Shown: positions 1-10,147, counted from the stretch's first letter. The stretch: 64,000 bases of DNA from Pseudomonas sp. BMS12 (GCF_001592875.1 NZ_LSOF01000005.1:187912-251911), one strand, 5' to 3'. A program made the numbers and translations. Notes: a model not told the origin generated them from the letters alone.

Positions 1-172
1 GCAGCACCTGCTGGTACCACTCGACCCCAACGAAGGTACGGGTACTGGCATCGAATATGTCCTGCACCGAATAGTTGACCACCGTCATCATCGGCAGGAT
101 GGCGCTGAAGGCGACCAGCAGAAACACCGGCAGTACCAGCCACCAGGCCTTGTTATTGACCACCTTGTTCAT
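1..172 (-). CDS. ABC importer permease, N-terminal part only (GlpP-like)
   Basis: Only the first 57 codons lie in the window; the rest is beyond base 1. The visible N-terminus is a short charged stretch (MNKVVNNKAW) followed by one hydrophobic membrane segment at about residues 11-33, as expected for a MalF-type inner-membrane permease. Its ATG overlaps the TGA of the upstream ATPase gene in an ATGA, so the two are translationally coupled. By context it is the channel subunit of a carbohydrate or polyol importer whose two ATPases lie just upstream. The match to the rhizobial GlpP glycerol permease is from memory of family and gene order, so substrate is inferred. Confidence 0.8.
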   Translation of the reverse strand, partial: MNKVVNNKAWWLVLPVFLLVAFSAILPMMTVVNYSVQDIFDASTRTFVGVEWYQQVL

Positions 173-1266
173 GCCCGCACCTCCACCAGCACGTCGTCTG
201 CGTAGAGCATCAGCCACTGCGACGGGAAGCCGATGTAGGCCACCTTGTGCGGCACCGGCAGGTCCTCCTGCAGGCGCGCCTTGAGCGTCACACCGTCCAG
301 TTCCAGGGTCAGAATCTTGTAGGTACCCAGGTCCTCGACGTGGCGTACCTCGCCGCGCAGGGCATCGACGAAGGGCTCGTCGCTGACATGCACGAACTCT
401 GGGCGAATACCCAGTTTCAGCGAGCGCCCACCCAGCTCTGTCAGGCGCCGGCACAAGCCCAGCGGCAGCGGCACACGGGTTTTGCCGAAGCACACGCCCC
501 CGGCATAGGGCGTGACCTCGATCAGGTTCATGCCCGGGCTACCGATAAAGAAGCCCACAAAGGTATGTTTCGGCCGCTCGAACAGCTCACGCGGGGTGCC
601 GAACTGGACGATCTGTCCGCCGTACATCACCGCGATCTTGTCGGCGAAGGTCGAGGCCTCCAGCTGATCATGGGTGACGTAGATCATGGTGATGTTGAAC
701 TGCTCGTGGATCTGCTTGAGCTTGCGCCGCAGCTTCCACTTCAGGTGCGGATCGATCACCGTCAGCGGTTCGTCGAAGAGGATCGCCGACACGTCGTCAC
801 GCACCAGGCCACGCCCCATGGAGACCTTCTGTTTCTCGTCGGCGCTGAGATTGCGCGCCTTGCGGTGCAGCAGCGGGTGCAGGTCGAGCACCTCGGCGAT
901 CTCATGCACCTTGCTGGTCACCCGCGACTCGGCCAAACCCTGGTTGCGCAGAGGAAAGGCCAGGTTGTCGAACACCGTCATGGTGTCGTACACCACGGGA
1001 AACTGGAAAACCTGAGCGATGTTGCGCTCCTGCGGCGGCAGCTCGTTGACCTCGCGCATGTCGAACAGCACCTGGCCTTCGGATGGGCTGAGCAGCCCGG
1101 AAATGATGTTGAGCAGGGTCGACTTGCCACAGCCGGAGGGACCGAGCAACGCGTAAGCGCCGCCCTGCTCCCAGACATGGCTCATCTCGCGGATGGCGTA
1201 GTCCTCTGCCCCACTCGGCTCGGCACTGTAGCTGTGGGCCAGGTTCTGCAAACGTATCTCGGCCAT
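169..1266 (-). CDS. ABC importer ATPase, second copy (GlpT-like, degenerate signature)
   Basis: This 365-residue protein is a MalK/UgpC-type nucleotide-binding subunit with a C-terminal TOBE-like region. Walker A is GPSGCGKST (residues 42-50), Walker B is ILFDEP and the switch histidine is present (YVTHDQLEA). The ABC signature is LSADEKQ instead of LSGGQ. The start MAEIRLQNLA at 1266 was chosen because it sits at the normal beginning of the fold; the frame stays open upstream but covers the previous gene's end. It lies 10 bp after the first ATPase gene and its stop overlaps the permease start. It probably pairs with the preceding ATPase as a heterodimer powering a glycerol or polyol importer. 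Confidence 0.9.
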   Translation of the reverse strand: MAEIRLQNLAHSYSAEPSGAEDYAIREMSHVWEQGGAYALLGPSGCGKSTLLNIISGLLSPSEGQVLFDMREVNELPPQERNIAQVFQFPVVYDTMTVFDNLAFPLRNQGLAESRVTSKVHEIAEVLDLHPLLHRKARNLSADEKQKVSMGRGLVRDDVSAILFDEPLTVIDPHLKWKLRRKLKQIHEQFNITMIYVTHDQLEASTFADKIAVMYGGQIVQFGTPRELFERPKHTFVGFFIGSPGMNLIEVTPYAGGVCFGKTRVPLPLGLCRRLTELGGRSLKLGIRPEFVHVSDEPFVDALRGEVRHVEDLGTYKILTLELDGVTLKARLQEDLPVPHKVAYIGFPSQWLMLYADDVLVEVRA

Positions 1267-1276
1267 GCGGGGCTCC

Positions 1277-2359
<1,083 letters not shown>

Positions 2360-2425
2360 GGCGTGTCCTTGTATTTATTGCGCCAACCGTCGTGCACCTC
2401 ACTCGGCCGACGGTACCGGTATAAG

Positions 2426-2440
2426 GCGACATTCGTGCCA
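2426..2440 (-). promoter_or_regulatory. Candidate sigma-54 (-24/-12) promoter of the ABC importer operon
   Basis: Read on the minus strand the site is TGGCACGAATGTCGC: GG and GC are separated by exactly 10 bases, and only one base of the TGGCAC-N5-TTGC consensus differs. The expected transcription start would be near 2414, giving a leader of about 55 nt before the ATPase start at 2359. The divergent neighbour is a sigma-54 activator, which supports the call. No experimental evidence. Confidence 0.55.
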
Positions 2441-2464
2441 GCGCCGAAGCAACAGGCGCATGTA

Positions 2465-2510
2465 GTTGATCCAAAAGATATTTCTCTGGATCAACCCGTC
2501 TGAAACGGGT
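2465..2510. promoter_or_regulatory. Two adjacent perfect inverted repeats, likely activator sites
   Basis: GTTGATCC (2465-2472) pairs with GGATCAAC (2488-2495), a 15-base spacer apart. Directly after it ACCCGT (2494-2499) pairs with ACGGGT (2505-2510) across CTGAA. They lie 25-70 bp upstream of the candidate sigma-54 promoter, a normal position for an upstream activating sequence. The second pair could alternatively form a small RNA hairpin. Confidence 0.45.
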
Positions 2511-2526
2511 AGCCGCTGCACAGCTG

Positions 2527-2586
2527 TGAACAGCACGAACTGAACACCTGAACAATTCGAGCGTTGACTTTGAACAGCAATGAACA
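2527..2586. repeat. Five TGAACA hexamers upstream of the sigma-54 activator gene
   Basis: TGAACA occurs at 2527, 2541, 2549, 2571 and 2581, all in the same orientation. The cluster sits between the importer promoter and the start of the activator gene at 2684. Repeated short half-sites in this position suggest a regulator binding region for the divergent pair; the binding protein is not known from sequence. Confidence 0.45.
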
Positions 2587-2683
2587 ACACTGGGCGGACG
2601 TTTTTCTCCGACTCGCCCATTGCAGTAACGGCGAAGCCGGCCACTCGCTGTCGCTATTCCAAGAACAAGAAAAGGCACAAGAC

Positions 2684-4525
2684 ATGACTGCCACTGCCAC
2701 TGCCCCGGCGCCGAGCCACGACGCCATCGTCCGCGACTCCTGGAGCCGCTGCCGCGACTTCGGCCTGACCCACCAGAGCCAGCCGGCCTTCGGCCAGGCC
2801 GCCCCTGGCGAGGTCTCCGCCCTGCTGGAGAGCCAGCATTTCCTGGTGCAGACCACCCACCAGGAAGTGCTGCCCTACTACGAGAACATCCTGGCCAACT
2901 CCAACTGCCTGATCATGCTGGCCGACAACCAGGGCCAGCTGCTGCAGTCCTGGGGCGACCGCCGCTTCGTCGAGCCGGCTCAGGCCGCCGGCTTCGTCCC
3001 CGGCGCCTGGTGGCAGGAGCGCTACAGCGGTACCAACGCCATCGGCACGGCGCTGGCCTGCGGCCAGGCGGTGAATATTCAGCGTGACGAGCACTACCTC
3101 AAGGCCAACCGTTTCATGACCGGCTCGGCCTCGCCAATCTTCGACGCTGCACGGCAGATGATCGGCGTGCTGGACGTATCCAGCGACAGCTACCTGCCAC
3201 CCGCCCACACCCTGGGCATGGTCAAGATGATGAGCCAGTCGGTGGAGAACCGGCTGATCCTCAACCTGTTCCGCGACGATTATTTCCAGCTCAGCTTCAA
3301 CACCAGCCTCGACAACCTCGACAGCCAGTGGGCCGGGCTGCTGGTGTTCGACGAAGCCGGGCAGATCGTCTCGGCCAATCGCCGCGCCGACAGCCTGCTC
3401 GGCGTCGGCCTGTCGCGGGTCAATATCGAGAGTCTGTTCGACGTGCCGTTGCAGCAGTTGCTCAACCAGCCGGAGAGCCTGCCCTTCGCCCTGCGCGCTG
3501 CCGGCCGCTACCGTTTCCACGGCCTGCTCAAGCGCCCGCACAAGCCGCGCATCCAGCCCCGCGACTTCCGCCCAGCGCAACCCCAGGCCGAGCGCCAGGC
3601 AGGCTTCACCCTGGCCAATATCAATCTCGGCGACCCGCGAGTGGACAAGGCCGTACGCCAGGCCGAGCGCCTGGTGGAAAAGGACATCCCGATTCTGATC
3701 CAGGGCGAAACCGGTGCCGGCAAGGAGGTCTTCGTCAAGGCGCTGCATAACGCCAGCTCGCGCGCCGGTCAGCCACTGATCGCGGTGAACTGCGCGGCGA
3801 TTCCCGCCGAGCTGGTGGAGTCGGAACTGTTCGGCTACGAGAAAGGTGCCTTCACCGGGGCCAGCCAGAAAGGCAGCATCGGCCTGATCCGCAAGGCCCA
3901 CAAAGGCACGCTGTTCCTCGATGAGGTCGGCGACATGCCGCTGGCCGTGCAGGCCCGCCTGCTGCGTGTGCTGCAGGAGCGCAGCGTGCAGCCACTGGGC
4001 GGCGGCGAACCCTACCCGGTGGACATCCGCCTGGTCTCGGCCACCAATCGCCCGCTGCGCCAGGACGTCGACGCCGGGCTGTTCCGCGCCGACCTCTACT
4101 ACCGCATCAGCGGCCTCAACCTGGAGCTGCCGCCGCTACGCGAGCGCAGCGACAAGGCCGCGCTGTTCCAGCGCGTGTGGGAGCACCATCGCGAACCCAG
4201 CCAGTGGGCGGGCCTGAGCCCTGAAGTGCTGGAGCTGTTCCAGCGCCACCCCTGGCCCGGCAACCTGCGCCAGCTCAGCAGCGTGCTTCAGATCGCCCTG
4301 GCCATGGCCGAGGACCAGCCGATCCGCGCCGAGCACCTGCCGGACGATTTCTTCGCCGACCTGGAGGAAGCACCTCTTGTTCCGCCCGACTCACCCGAGC
4401 CCGCCGCTGCCGACCTGGCCAGCCAGTACCAGGCGTGCGGCGGCAATATCTCGCATCTGGCGCGTCATCTCGGCCTGAGCCGCAACACGCTGTACAAGCG
4501 GCTACGCGAACAAGGCCTGAAGTAA
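2684..4525 (+). CDS. Sigma-54-dependent activator, AcoR type (GAF-AAA-Fis HTH)
   Basis: A 613-residue enhancer-binding protein. The N-terminus (SHDAIVRDSWSRC) and a GAF-like sensor over about residues 60-210 match the AcoR family, whose members activate acetoin, glycerol or alcohol catabolic genes. The AAA+ domain has Walker A GETGAGKE (about 341-348), the sigma-54 contact loop GAFTGA (388-393) and LFLDEVGD. The C-terminus is a Fis-type helix-turn-helix (LGLSRNTLYKRLRE). The reading frame is open from 2564, but ATG 2684, preceded by an AAAAGG-like ribosome site, gives the usual family start. It is divergent from the ABC importer operon, its probable target. Confidence 0.93.
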   Translation: MTATATAPAPSHDAIVRDSWSRCRDFGLTHQSQPAFGQAAPGEVSALLESQHFLVQTTHQEVLPYYENILANSNCLIMLADNQGQLLQSWGDRRFVEPAQAAGFVPGAWWQERYSGTNAIGTALACGQAVNIQRDEHYLKANRFMTGSASPIFDAARQMIGVLDVSSDSYLPPAHTLGMVKMMSQSVENRLILNLFRDDYFQLSFNTSLDNLDSQWAGLLVFDEAGQIVSANRRADSLLGVGLSRVNIESLFDVPLQQLLNQPESLPFALRAAGRYRFHGLLKRPHKPRIQPRDFRPAQPQAERQAGFTLANINLGDPRVDKAVRQAERLVEKDIPILIQGETGAGKEVFVKALHNASSRAGQPLIAVNCAAIPAELVESELFGYEKGAFTGASQKGSIGLIRKAHKGTLFLDEVGDMPLAVQARLLRVLQERSVQPLGGGEPYPVDIRLVSATNRPLRQDVDAGLFRADLYYRISGLNLELPPLRERSDKAALFQRVWEHHREPSQWAGLSPEVLELFQRHPWPGNLRQLSSVLQIALAMAEDQPIRAEHLPDDFFADLEEAPLVPPDSPEPAAADLASQYQACGGNISHLARHLGLSRNTLYKRLREQGLK

Positions 4526-4535
4526 GCGACAGTAC

Positions 4536-6440
4536 CTACACCGGCACCCGCTGCTGCCGGGCAAATTGCGTGCACTCCTGCGCCGCCATCGGCCGAGCGA
4601 ACAGGTAGCCCTGACCCTGGTCGCAGCCCAGTTCGGCCAGCAGAGCACGCGTGGCTTCGTCCTCGACGCCCTCGGCCGTGGTGTGCAGCCCCAGGCTGCG
4701 CGCCATCTGCACGATGGCGGTGACGATGGCGCGATCCTGCGGATTGCTCTGCAGGTTGCGCACGAAGGATTGATCGATCTTCAGCTTGTCGACACAGAAA
4801 CGCTGCAGGTACGTCAGGTTGGAGTAGCCGGTGCCGAAATCGTCGATGGACAGGCGCACGCCAAGCGCCTTCAACCGGGCCAGCACGGCGATCAGCGCCT
4901 CGGAGTCCTGCAGCAGGATGGATTCGGTCAGCTCCAGCTCCAGGCAGCCCGGACTCAAGCCGTAGCGGGCCAGCGCCTCACGAATGCGCAATTCCAGATT
5001 GCCCCGGCGGAACTGCACCGCCGACAGGTTGATCGAGACCACGAAGCGCGGCAGGCCCGCGGCCTGCCAGAGCATCACCTGCCGGCAGGCCTCGTTGAGC
5101 ACCCAGTCGCCGACCTCGACGATCAGCCCGCACTGCTCGGCCACAGGAATGAAGCGATCCGGCCCAAGCAGGCCGTGTTGCGGGTGCTGCCAGCGCAGCA
5201 GCGCCTCGACCCCCAGCAGACGCCCGCTGCGCAGCTCGACAATGGGCTGGTAATACAGTTGCAGTTCGTCGCGCTGCAGCGCCTGGCGCAGATCAAGCTC
5301 CAGGCCCAGGCGCTCGCGGGTGGCAGCGTTGACCTGTTCGTCGAAGAAGCAGCAGGCATTGCGACCCGCCGACTTGGCCTGGTACATGGCCATGTCCGCA
5401 TGCTTGAGCAGGGTATCGAAGTCATCACCGTCGGCCGGAAACAGCGAGATGCCGATGGAGAGCGAGGTGACCACCTGCATGCCCTTGAGCAGAAAGGGCT
5501 GTGCCAGTCGCTCCTGAATCTGCGCGACCAGCTCGGACACCGTCGCCAGCTCCTCGACATCAGCCAGCGCCACGAGGAACTCGTCGCCCCCCTGACGGCT
5601 CACCGTATCGATGCTCCTGGCCGTCTGAGTCAGGCGTTGGGCCAGCTCCTGCAGCAGCTCGTCGCCGGCGGCATGGCCGAGGGAGTCATTGATGGTCTTG
5701 AAGTTGTCCAGGTCCAGAAACAGCAACGCTACCTGCGTGCCATCACGACGCGCACGCTCCATGGCCTGCTCCATGCGGTCGCGCAGCAACAAGCGATTGG
5801 GCAGGTTGGTCAGCGCATCGTGCTGGGCCAGATGGTTGAAGCTGGCCTGCGAGTCCCGCACTCGCGCGATCTCGTGCTGCAGGCGCAGCAGGGTATTGCG
5901 CAGGTCGTTAGCCAGCAACCATACCGCCACCGCGCACATCAGCAGGATGGCGCTGACATTGAGCATGCGCCCGAGGCCCATGGGTAGCGGCGCAAAACTC
6001 TGCAGGCCGCTCGACGCGGCCCAGGTCAGCAGCGCCACCATCGCCAGCATCGACACCAGCAAGCCGATGAACAATGACCTGGAGGCCAGCATGCCGGCAA
6101 CGATGAGAATCGCCGGATAAGCCAGCAGCGCCCCGCTATACAGGCCCTGGCTGAACCATAGCGACAGGCTGACCAGAGCCGTGAGGGTAAACAGCACCAG
6201 GGCAATCGAGGCCATTACCCGGCCCTGCCGATTCAACCAGCGGCCCAGCAACACCGCCAGCAAGGCCAACGCCACCAGTCCGGTGTTCAGCCAGCTGTGG
6301 GCCAGCAGGGTCTGGCCGCCGATCAACAGCAGCATCAGACACAGCACATTGGCGATCTGCATCAGGCGCCGGGCCTGCAGGCGGCGCTCCAGAGGGTCGC
6401 CCGGAGCATCCGGGTCTTGCGGGGTATACGCACGCGTCAT
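4536..6440 (-). CDS. Membrane GGDEF-EAL c-di-GMP enzyme
   Basis: A 634-residue inner-membrane protein with about six transmembrane helices in the first 210 residues, then GGDEF and EAL domains. The cyclase site is intact (GGDEF), with an RSID inhibitory I-site five residues before it. The phosphodiesterase motif is intact (GVEALLRW) with the downstream DDFGTGYSNL and AEGVE elements. Both activities are therefore possible; which dominates cannot be read from sequence. Start 6440 (MTRAYTPQ) follows GGAAG; a longer frame to 6638 lacks support. It converges with the sigma-54 activator gene with a 10 bp gap, leaving no room for a conventional terminator. Confidence 0.93.
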   Translation of the reverse strand: MTRAYTPQDPDAPGDPLERRLQARRLMQIANVLCLMLLLIGGQTLLAHSWLNTGLVALALLAVLLGRWLNRQGRVMASIALVLFTLTALVSLSLWFSQGLYSGALLAYPAILIVAGMLASRSLFIGLLVSMLAMVALLTWAASSGLQSFAPLPMGLGRMLNVSAILLMCAVAVWLLANDLRNTLLRLQHEIARVRDSQASFNHLAQHDALTNLPNRLLLRDRMEQAMERARRDGTQVALLFLDLDNFKTINDSLGHAAGDELLQELAQRLTQTARSIDTVSRQGGDEFLVALADVEELATVSELVAQIQERLAQPFLLKGMQVVTSLSIGISLFPADGDDFDTLLKHADMAMYQAKSAGRNACCFFDEQVNAATRERLGLELDLRQALQRDELQLYYQPIVELRSGRLLGVEALLRWQHPQHGLLGPDRFIPVAEQCGLIVEVGDWVLNEACRQVMLWQAAGLPRFVVSINLSAVQFRRGNLELRIREALARYGLSPGCLELELTESILLQDSEALIAVLARLKALGVRLSIDDFGTGYSNLTYLQRFCVDKLKIDQSFVRNLQSNPQDRAIVTAIVQMARSLGLHTTAEGVEDEATRALLAELGCDQGQGYLFARPMAAQECTQFARQQRVPV

Positions 6441-6737
6441 AACAACTTCACTTCCATGATGCGACTGCTGCGTCGAAATCTGAGCACAGGGTGGGAAACT
6501 AGCTAAAAGTCGACAACCACGGCAATAGTAAATGAGACATGGACAGCGCCATGCCACTGGCAGGCCAGGAGTCAACGCCTCTAGGGCGATGCTGACAGCC
6601 ATGGCATGGGACAATGGCACCTCGGCATCCCCTACCAAAGTCTAATGTTGCGCTGAAGGCCAGCATGGGTGATCGAGCGAGTGGCCCCGATCTACCCCAG
6701 GACAAACCTGAACCATTTGCAGAGTGATGAGCAGCAC
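6441..6737. other. Divergent intergenic region
   Basis: About 300 bp between the minus-strand GGDEF-EAL gene and the plus-strand FKBP gene. It must hold promoters for both genes. I see no convincing coding sequence, repeat or clear sigma-70 pair, and ORFs reading through it are short and off-frame. Confidence 0.5.
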
Positions 6738-7076
6738 ATGAGCAACGAATTGAAAGTCGAAGATCTCCAACTCGGCGACGGCAAGGCCGTCGTCAAGGGC
6801 GCCCTGATCACCACCCAGTACCGGGGCTGGCTGGAGGATGGCACTGAGTTCGACTCCTCCTACTCGCGTGGCAAACCGTTCCAGTGCGTGATCGGCACGC
6901 GCCGGGTGATCCAGGGCTGGGACCAGGGCCTGATGGGCATGTGCGTCGGCGGCAAGCGCAAGCTCTGGGTGCCGGCTCACCTGGGCTACGGCGAACGTCA
7001 GGTCGGCGCCATCCCGGCAAATGCCAACCTGATCTTCGAGATCGAACTGCTAGAAGTGCTGACCCGCGACGATTGA
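6738..7076 (+). CDS. FKBP-type peptidyl-prolyl cis-trans isomerase
   Basis: A 112-residue single-domain FKBP that catalyses proline isomerisation during protein folding. Family residues are visible: YRGWLEDGTEFDSSY, VIQGWDQGL, GGKRKLWVPAHLGYG and the closing FEIELLEV strand. No signal peptide is seen, so it is probably cytoplasmic. Start 6738 (MSNELKVEDL) is chosen because it gives the usual FKBP N-terminus; an upstream in-frame ATG at 6669 adds an unrelated stretch. It stands alone between two c-di-GMP genes. Which FKBP paralogue it is cannot be decided here. Confidence 0.93.
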   Translation: MSNELKVEDLQLGDGKAVVKGALITTQYRGWLEDGTEFDSSYSRGKPFQCVIGTRRVIQGWDQGLMGMCVGGKRKLWVPAHLGYGERQVGAIPANANLIFEIELLEVLTRDD

Positions 7077-7185
7077 AGCCCTGGCAGCGCCCTGTCCGGG
7101 CCTGGCGGCGAGCGGTCCGGCGGCGAGCGACTTGCATTCGGGCCATTCGCTTCAAGAATGAAGGAATCCGTCCAAGGTATTCCGC

Positions 7186-8568
7186 ATGGCCTCTCCCACG
7201 AGCCTTACCAAGCGCATCGGCCAGCTCTGGCTGGCCGCCGATCTGGCCCTGATCGGCCAACGGCGCGAACGGCGCATGCGCCTGCTGGCCAGCCTGGTCC
7301 TGGTGCTCATCGGTATCTTCTGGGGTTGCTACTTCAGCCTGCGCGGCGTCTGGCCCATCGTGATAATGGACCTGGCCCTGATTTCCTGTGGCTTGGCCGT
7401 GTTCTACCTGACGTTGCGCAACCGGGTACGCAGCGCCAATCTGATCCTGTTCGGCGTGGTGATCGTACTGATTCTCGCCTCGACCCTGCTGCTGGACCCC
7501 TCGACACCAGCAGCACCGCGCGCCACCCATCTGTACCTGCTGCCCCTGGCGGTGGCCTCGCAAATGGCCTTCCGTGACGAGCCCACGTGGCTGCGCCACG
7601 GCGCGGCCCTGATCTGCCTGGCCCTGTTCACCGCCCTGGCCTCCTCGAATTGGAGCCCGGTCAGCGACTATCACCTGCCGGACGAGGTGCGCGTCGTCGG
7701 TTCCTGGGTACAGGCCGTGGCGGCCATGGCCATGCTGTTCATGCTGATCCATATCCTGCAGAGCGACGCGGCGGAGCGCTCCGAGCTGGACGCCGACCTG
7801 CGCAGCGCGATCCGCGACGAGCAGTTCGTCCTGCACTATCAACCCCAGGTGAACAGCCTCAATCGGGTGATCGGTGCCGAGGTTCTGATCCGCTGGCAGC
7901 ACCCACAGCGCGGGCTCGTAGCGCCTGGTGAGTTCATCGACCACGCCGAGAAGACCGGCCTGATCGTGCCCATAGGTCAGTGGGTGTTACGCCAGGCCTG
8001 CCGCCAACTGCAGGCCTGGCAGCGCGTGCCCGGCTGCACGGATCTCAGCCTGGCGGTGAATATCAGCCAGAACCAGTTTCGCCAGGCAACCTTCGTCTCC
8101 GAGGTGCTGACCCTGATCGAAGACTTTGCCATTGCCCCGCAGCACCTCGAGCTGGAGCTGACCGAGACCCTGATCGTGCAGGACATGGATGACCTGCTGC
8201 GCAAGATGAAGGTGCTGGTCGAGCACGGGATTCGCTTCTCGCTGGACGACTTCGGCACTGGATTCTCCTCGCTGAGCCACCTCAAGCGCCTGCCGCTGAG
8301 CACGCTGAAGATCGACCGCTCCTTCGTCAGCGACGTGCTCACGGACGCCAGCAGCGAGACCATAGTGCGCACGGTCATCGGCCTGGGCCAGAGCATGGGC
8401 ATGAAGGTGATCGCCGAGGGGGTGGAGAACGAGGCGCAGCGGCGCTTCCTGCAGGAGAATGGCTGCACGCAGTTCCAGGGCTATCTGTACAGCAAGGCGC
8501 TACCGCCGGAAGACTTCATCGCCTTCGTGCAACGCTGCAATGCCCTACCGCCTGCGGCCATCGCCTAG
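7186..8568 (+). CDS. Membrane EAL-domain c-di-GMP phosphodiesterase
   Basis: A 460-residue protein with about five transmembrane helices in the first 190 residues (MASE-like sensor), joined directly to an EAL domain; there is no GGDEF domain. The signature reads EVL ([12 protein letters not shown]) rather than EAL, keeping the E-x-L-x-R pattern. The other catalytic elements are present: [28 protein letters not shown] and AEGVENEAQ. It should hydrolyse c-di-GMP to pGpG at the inner membrane. It follows the FKBP gene by 109 bp, so it may have its own promoter. Substrate and signal of the membrane part are unknown. Confidence 0.93.
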   Translation: MASPTSLTKRIGQLWLAADLALIGQRRERRMRLLASLVLVLIGIFWGCYFSLRGVWPIVIMDLALISCGLAVFYLTLRNRVRSANLILFGVVIVLILASTLLLDPSTPAAPRATHLYLLPLAVASQMAFRDEPTWLRHGAALICLALFTALASSNWSPVSDYHLPDEVRVVGSWVQAVAAMAMLFMLIHILQSDAAERSELDADLRSAIRDEQFVLHYQPQVNSLNRVIGAEVLIRWQHPQRGLVAPGEFIDHAEKTGLIVPIGQWVLRQACRQLQAWQRVPGCTDLSLAVNISQNQFRQATFVSEVLTLIEDFAIAPQHLELELTETLIVQDMDDLLRKMKVLVEHGIRFSLDDFGTGFSSLSHLKRLPLSTLKIDRSFVSDVLTDASSETIVRTVIGLGQSMGMKVIAEGVENEAQRRFLQENGCTQFQGYLYSKALPPEDFIAFVQRCNALPPAAIA

Positions 8569-8585
8569 CGCCTGGTGACGTGCTG

Positions 8586-9482
8586 TCACTGGCGTGACGG
8601 AACCAGGCGCCGCATGCGCAGGTTCCAGCCCTGCTGCATGCCCGCCGCCGCCAGCAGGATGGCCGCCACGCCCAGCCACTGCAGAAGGCTCAGGCGATGC
8701 CCGAAGGCCAGCCAGTCGACGAAGATTGCCGCGATGGGATACACGAAGGACAGCGCCCCGGTCAACGCCGTCGGCAACTTCTGGATGGCGCTGTACAACA
8801 GCATGTACATCATCCCGGTATGCACGATGCCCAACGCCGCCAGGCTGGCCCAGGCCGCGGGCTGCTGCGGCCACTGCAAGCTGGCCAGAGGCGCCAGCAT
8901 CAGGGTGCCGGTGAGCAGCTGGATCAGCGCGATCAGATGGGGCGGCGTACCGTTCAGGTGTTTGACGATCAGCGCAGCCACGGCGTACAGCAGGGCCGCC
9001 CCCAGCGCCAGGGCGATCCCCAGCAGATAGTTCTCCCCCGCCGTCGACCCCGCGCCATGGGCGCTGACGATGGCCAGCATGCCGAGGAAGGCCAGCCCCA
9101 GCCAGGCCAGCTTGTTCAGGGTGATGCGCTCGCCGAGAAACAGCGCCGCCAGGCCCACCAGCATGAACGGCTGCACGTTGTACACCGCCGTGCTGATAGC
9201 AATGGAGGCCCGCGAATAGGAGGCAAACAGCAGCAACCAGTTGCCGACGATGGCGACCCCGCTGAGCACGGCCAGCGCCAGCACCCGCCGCCCCAGCAGC
9301 TCGCGACGCAGCAGGCCCAGGCCCGCGCAGACCAGCAGCAACATGGCCCCGCCGATCACACAGCGCCAGAACACCACATCGACCACCGTCTGGCCGGAAA
9401 CCAGCACGAACCAGCCGATGGTGCCGGAAATCAGCATCGCCGCGAGCATTTCCAGCGAGCCGCGCTTGAGCGTGTTGTCCAT
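8586..9482 (-). CDS. EamA-family drug/metabolite transporter
   Basis: A 298-residue integral membrane protein with about ten transmembrane helices arranged as two EamA repeats, typical of DMT exporters of amino acids or other metabolites. Start 9482 (MDNTLKRGSL) is preceded by a strong GGAGG. It is divergent from an Lrp/AsnC regulator gene, a pairing that often signals amino-acid export under control of that regulator; that is inference. It converges with the EAL gene with a 17 bp gap. Confidence 0.9.
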   Translation of the reverse strand: MDNTLKRGSLEMLAAMLISGTIGWFVLVSGQTVVDVVFWRCVIGGAMLLLVCAGLGLLRRELLGRRVLALAVLSGVAIVGNWLLLFASYSRASIAISTAVYNVQPFMLVGLAALFLGERITLNKLAWLGLAFLGMLAIVSAHGAGSTAGENYLLGIALALGAALLYAVAALIVKHLNGTPPHLIALIQLLTGTLMLAPLASLQWPQQPAAWASLAALGIVHTGMMYMLLYSAIQKLPTALTGALSFVYPIAAIFVDWLAFGHRLSLLQWLGVAAILLAAAGMQQGWNLRMRRLVPSRQ

Positions 9483-9560
9483 GATCGAACCTCCGCAGTG
9501 AGTGCGATCATTATTCGACTGCGCACCCCAGCCGCTCCAGAGCTAATCTAAGGCGCAGCC

Positions 9561-9587
9561 ATGCCTTTACCTTTATTGCGAAGGCAT
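9561..9587. promoter_or_regulatory. Inverted repeat in the transporter/regulator intergenic region
   Basis: ATGCCTT (9561-9567) and AAGGCAT (9581-9587) are perfect 7 bp arms 13 bases apart. They lie 30 bp before the Lrp-type gene and about 80 bp before the divergent transporter gene. A binding site for the Lrp-type protein is a reasonable guess. Confidence 0.4.
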
Positions 9588-9616
9588 TTTCCTGATTTCA
9601 CTTAACGAGCCATGCA

Positions 9617-10063
9617 ATGACCGACGAAATCGACCAGACCCTCATCGCAGCCCTGATGGCCGACTCGCGCCGTTCACTCAAGGCGCTGGCACAGATCAGC
9701 GGGCTGTCCTCGCCCAGCGTCGCCGAACGCCTGCGCCGCCTGGAAGAACGCGGCGTGATTCGCGGCTACACGGTGGAAGTCGAGCCGCGCCACTTCGGCT
9801 ACCAGCTGCAGGCCATCGTCAGGGTGCGGCCGCTGCCCGGCAAGCTGCACGAGGTGGAGCGGCTGATCCAGTCGATTCCCGAGTTCACCGAATGCGACAA
9901 GGTCACCGGCGAGGACTGCTTCATCGCACGCCTGCACGTACGCTCCATGGAGCAACTGGACGAACTGCTGGACCAGATAAATGGCTCAGCCGAAACCAAT
10001 ACCGCTATCGTCAAGAAGACCTCGGTGGCGCGCAGACTGCCGCCCATGAGCGGAGCATCCTGA
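9617..10063 (+). CDS. Lrp/AsnC-family transcriptional regulator
   Basis: A 148-residue regulator. The N-terminal winged helix-turn-helix spans about residues 3-60 (LSSPSVAERLRRLEERGVI), followed by the RAM ligand-binding/dimer domain (about 65-140) with the typical VTGEDCFIARLHV strand. Such proteins sense amino acids and act on neighbouring transport or catabolic genes. It is divergent from the EamA transporter, with an inverted repeat between them, so autoregulation plus transporter control is likely. The ribosome site is weak. Confidence 0.93.
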   Translation: MTDEIDQTLIAALMADSRRSLKALAQISGLSSPSVAERLRRLEERGVIRGYTVEVEPRHFGYQLQAIVRVRPLPGKLHEVERLIQSIPEFTECDKVTGEDCFIARLHVRSMEQLDELLDQINGSAETNTAIVKKTSVARRLPPMSGAS

Positions 10064-10147
10064 ACCGCAGGCCCAGGATGAACACTGACAGAAATCTGCC
10101 GACAGCCAGGCAGCACTTTATTTACAGGTACTTTGCAGTGTATTTTA

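Noticed and set aside
4566..5987. A 473-codon plus-strand frame inside the GGDEF-EAL gene
   Set aside because: Antisense shadow of complete GGDEF and EAL domains.
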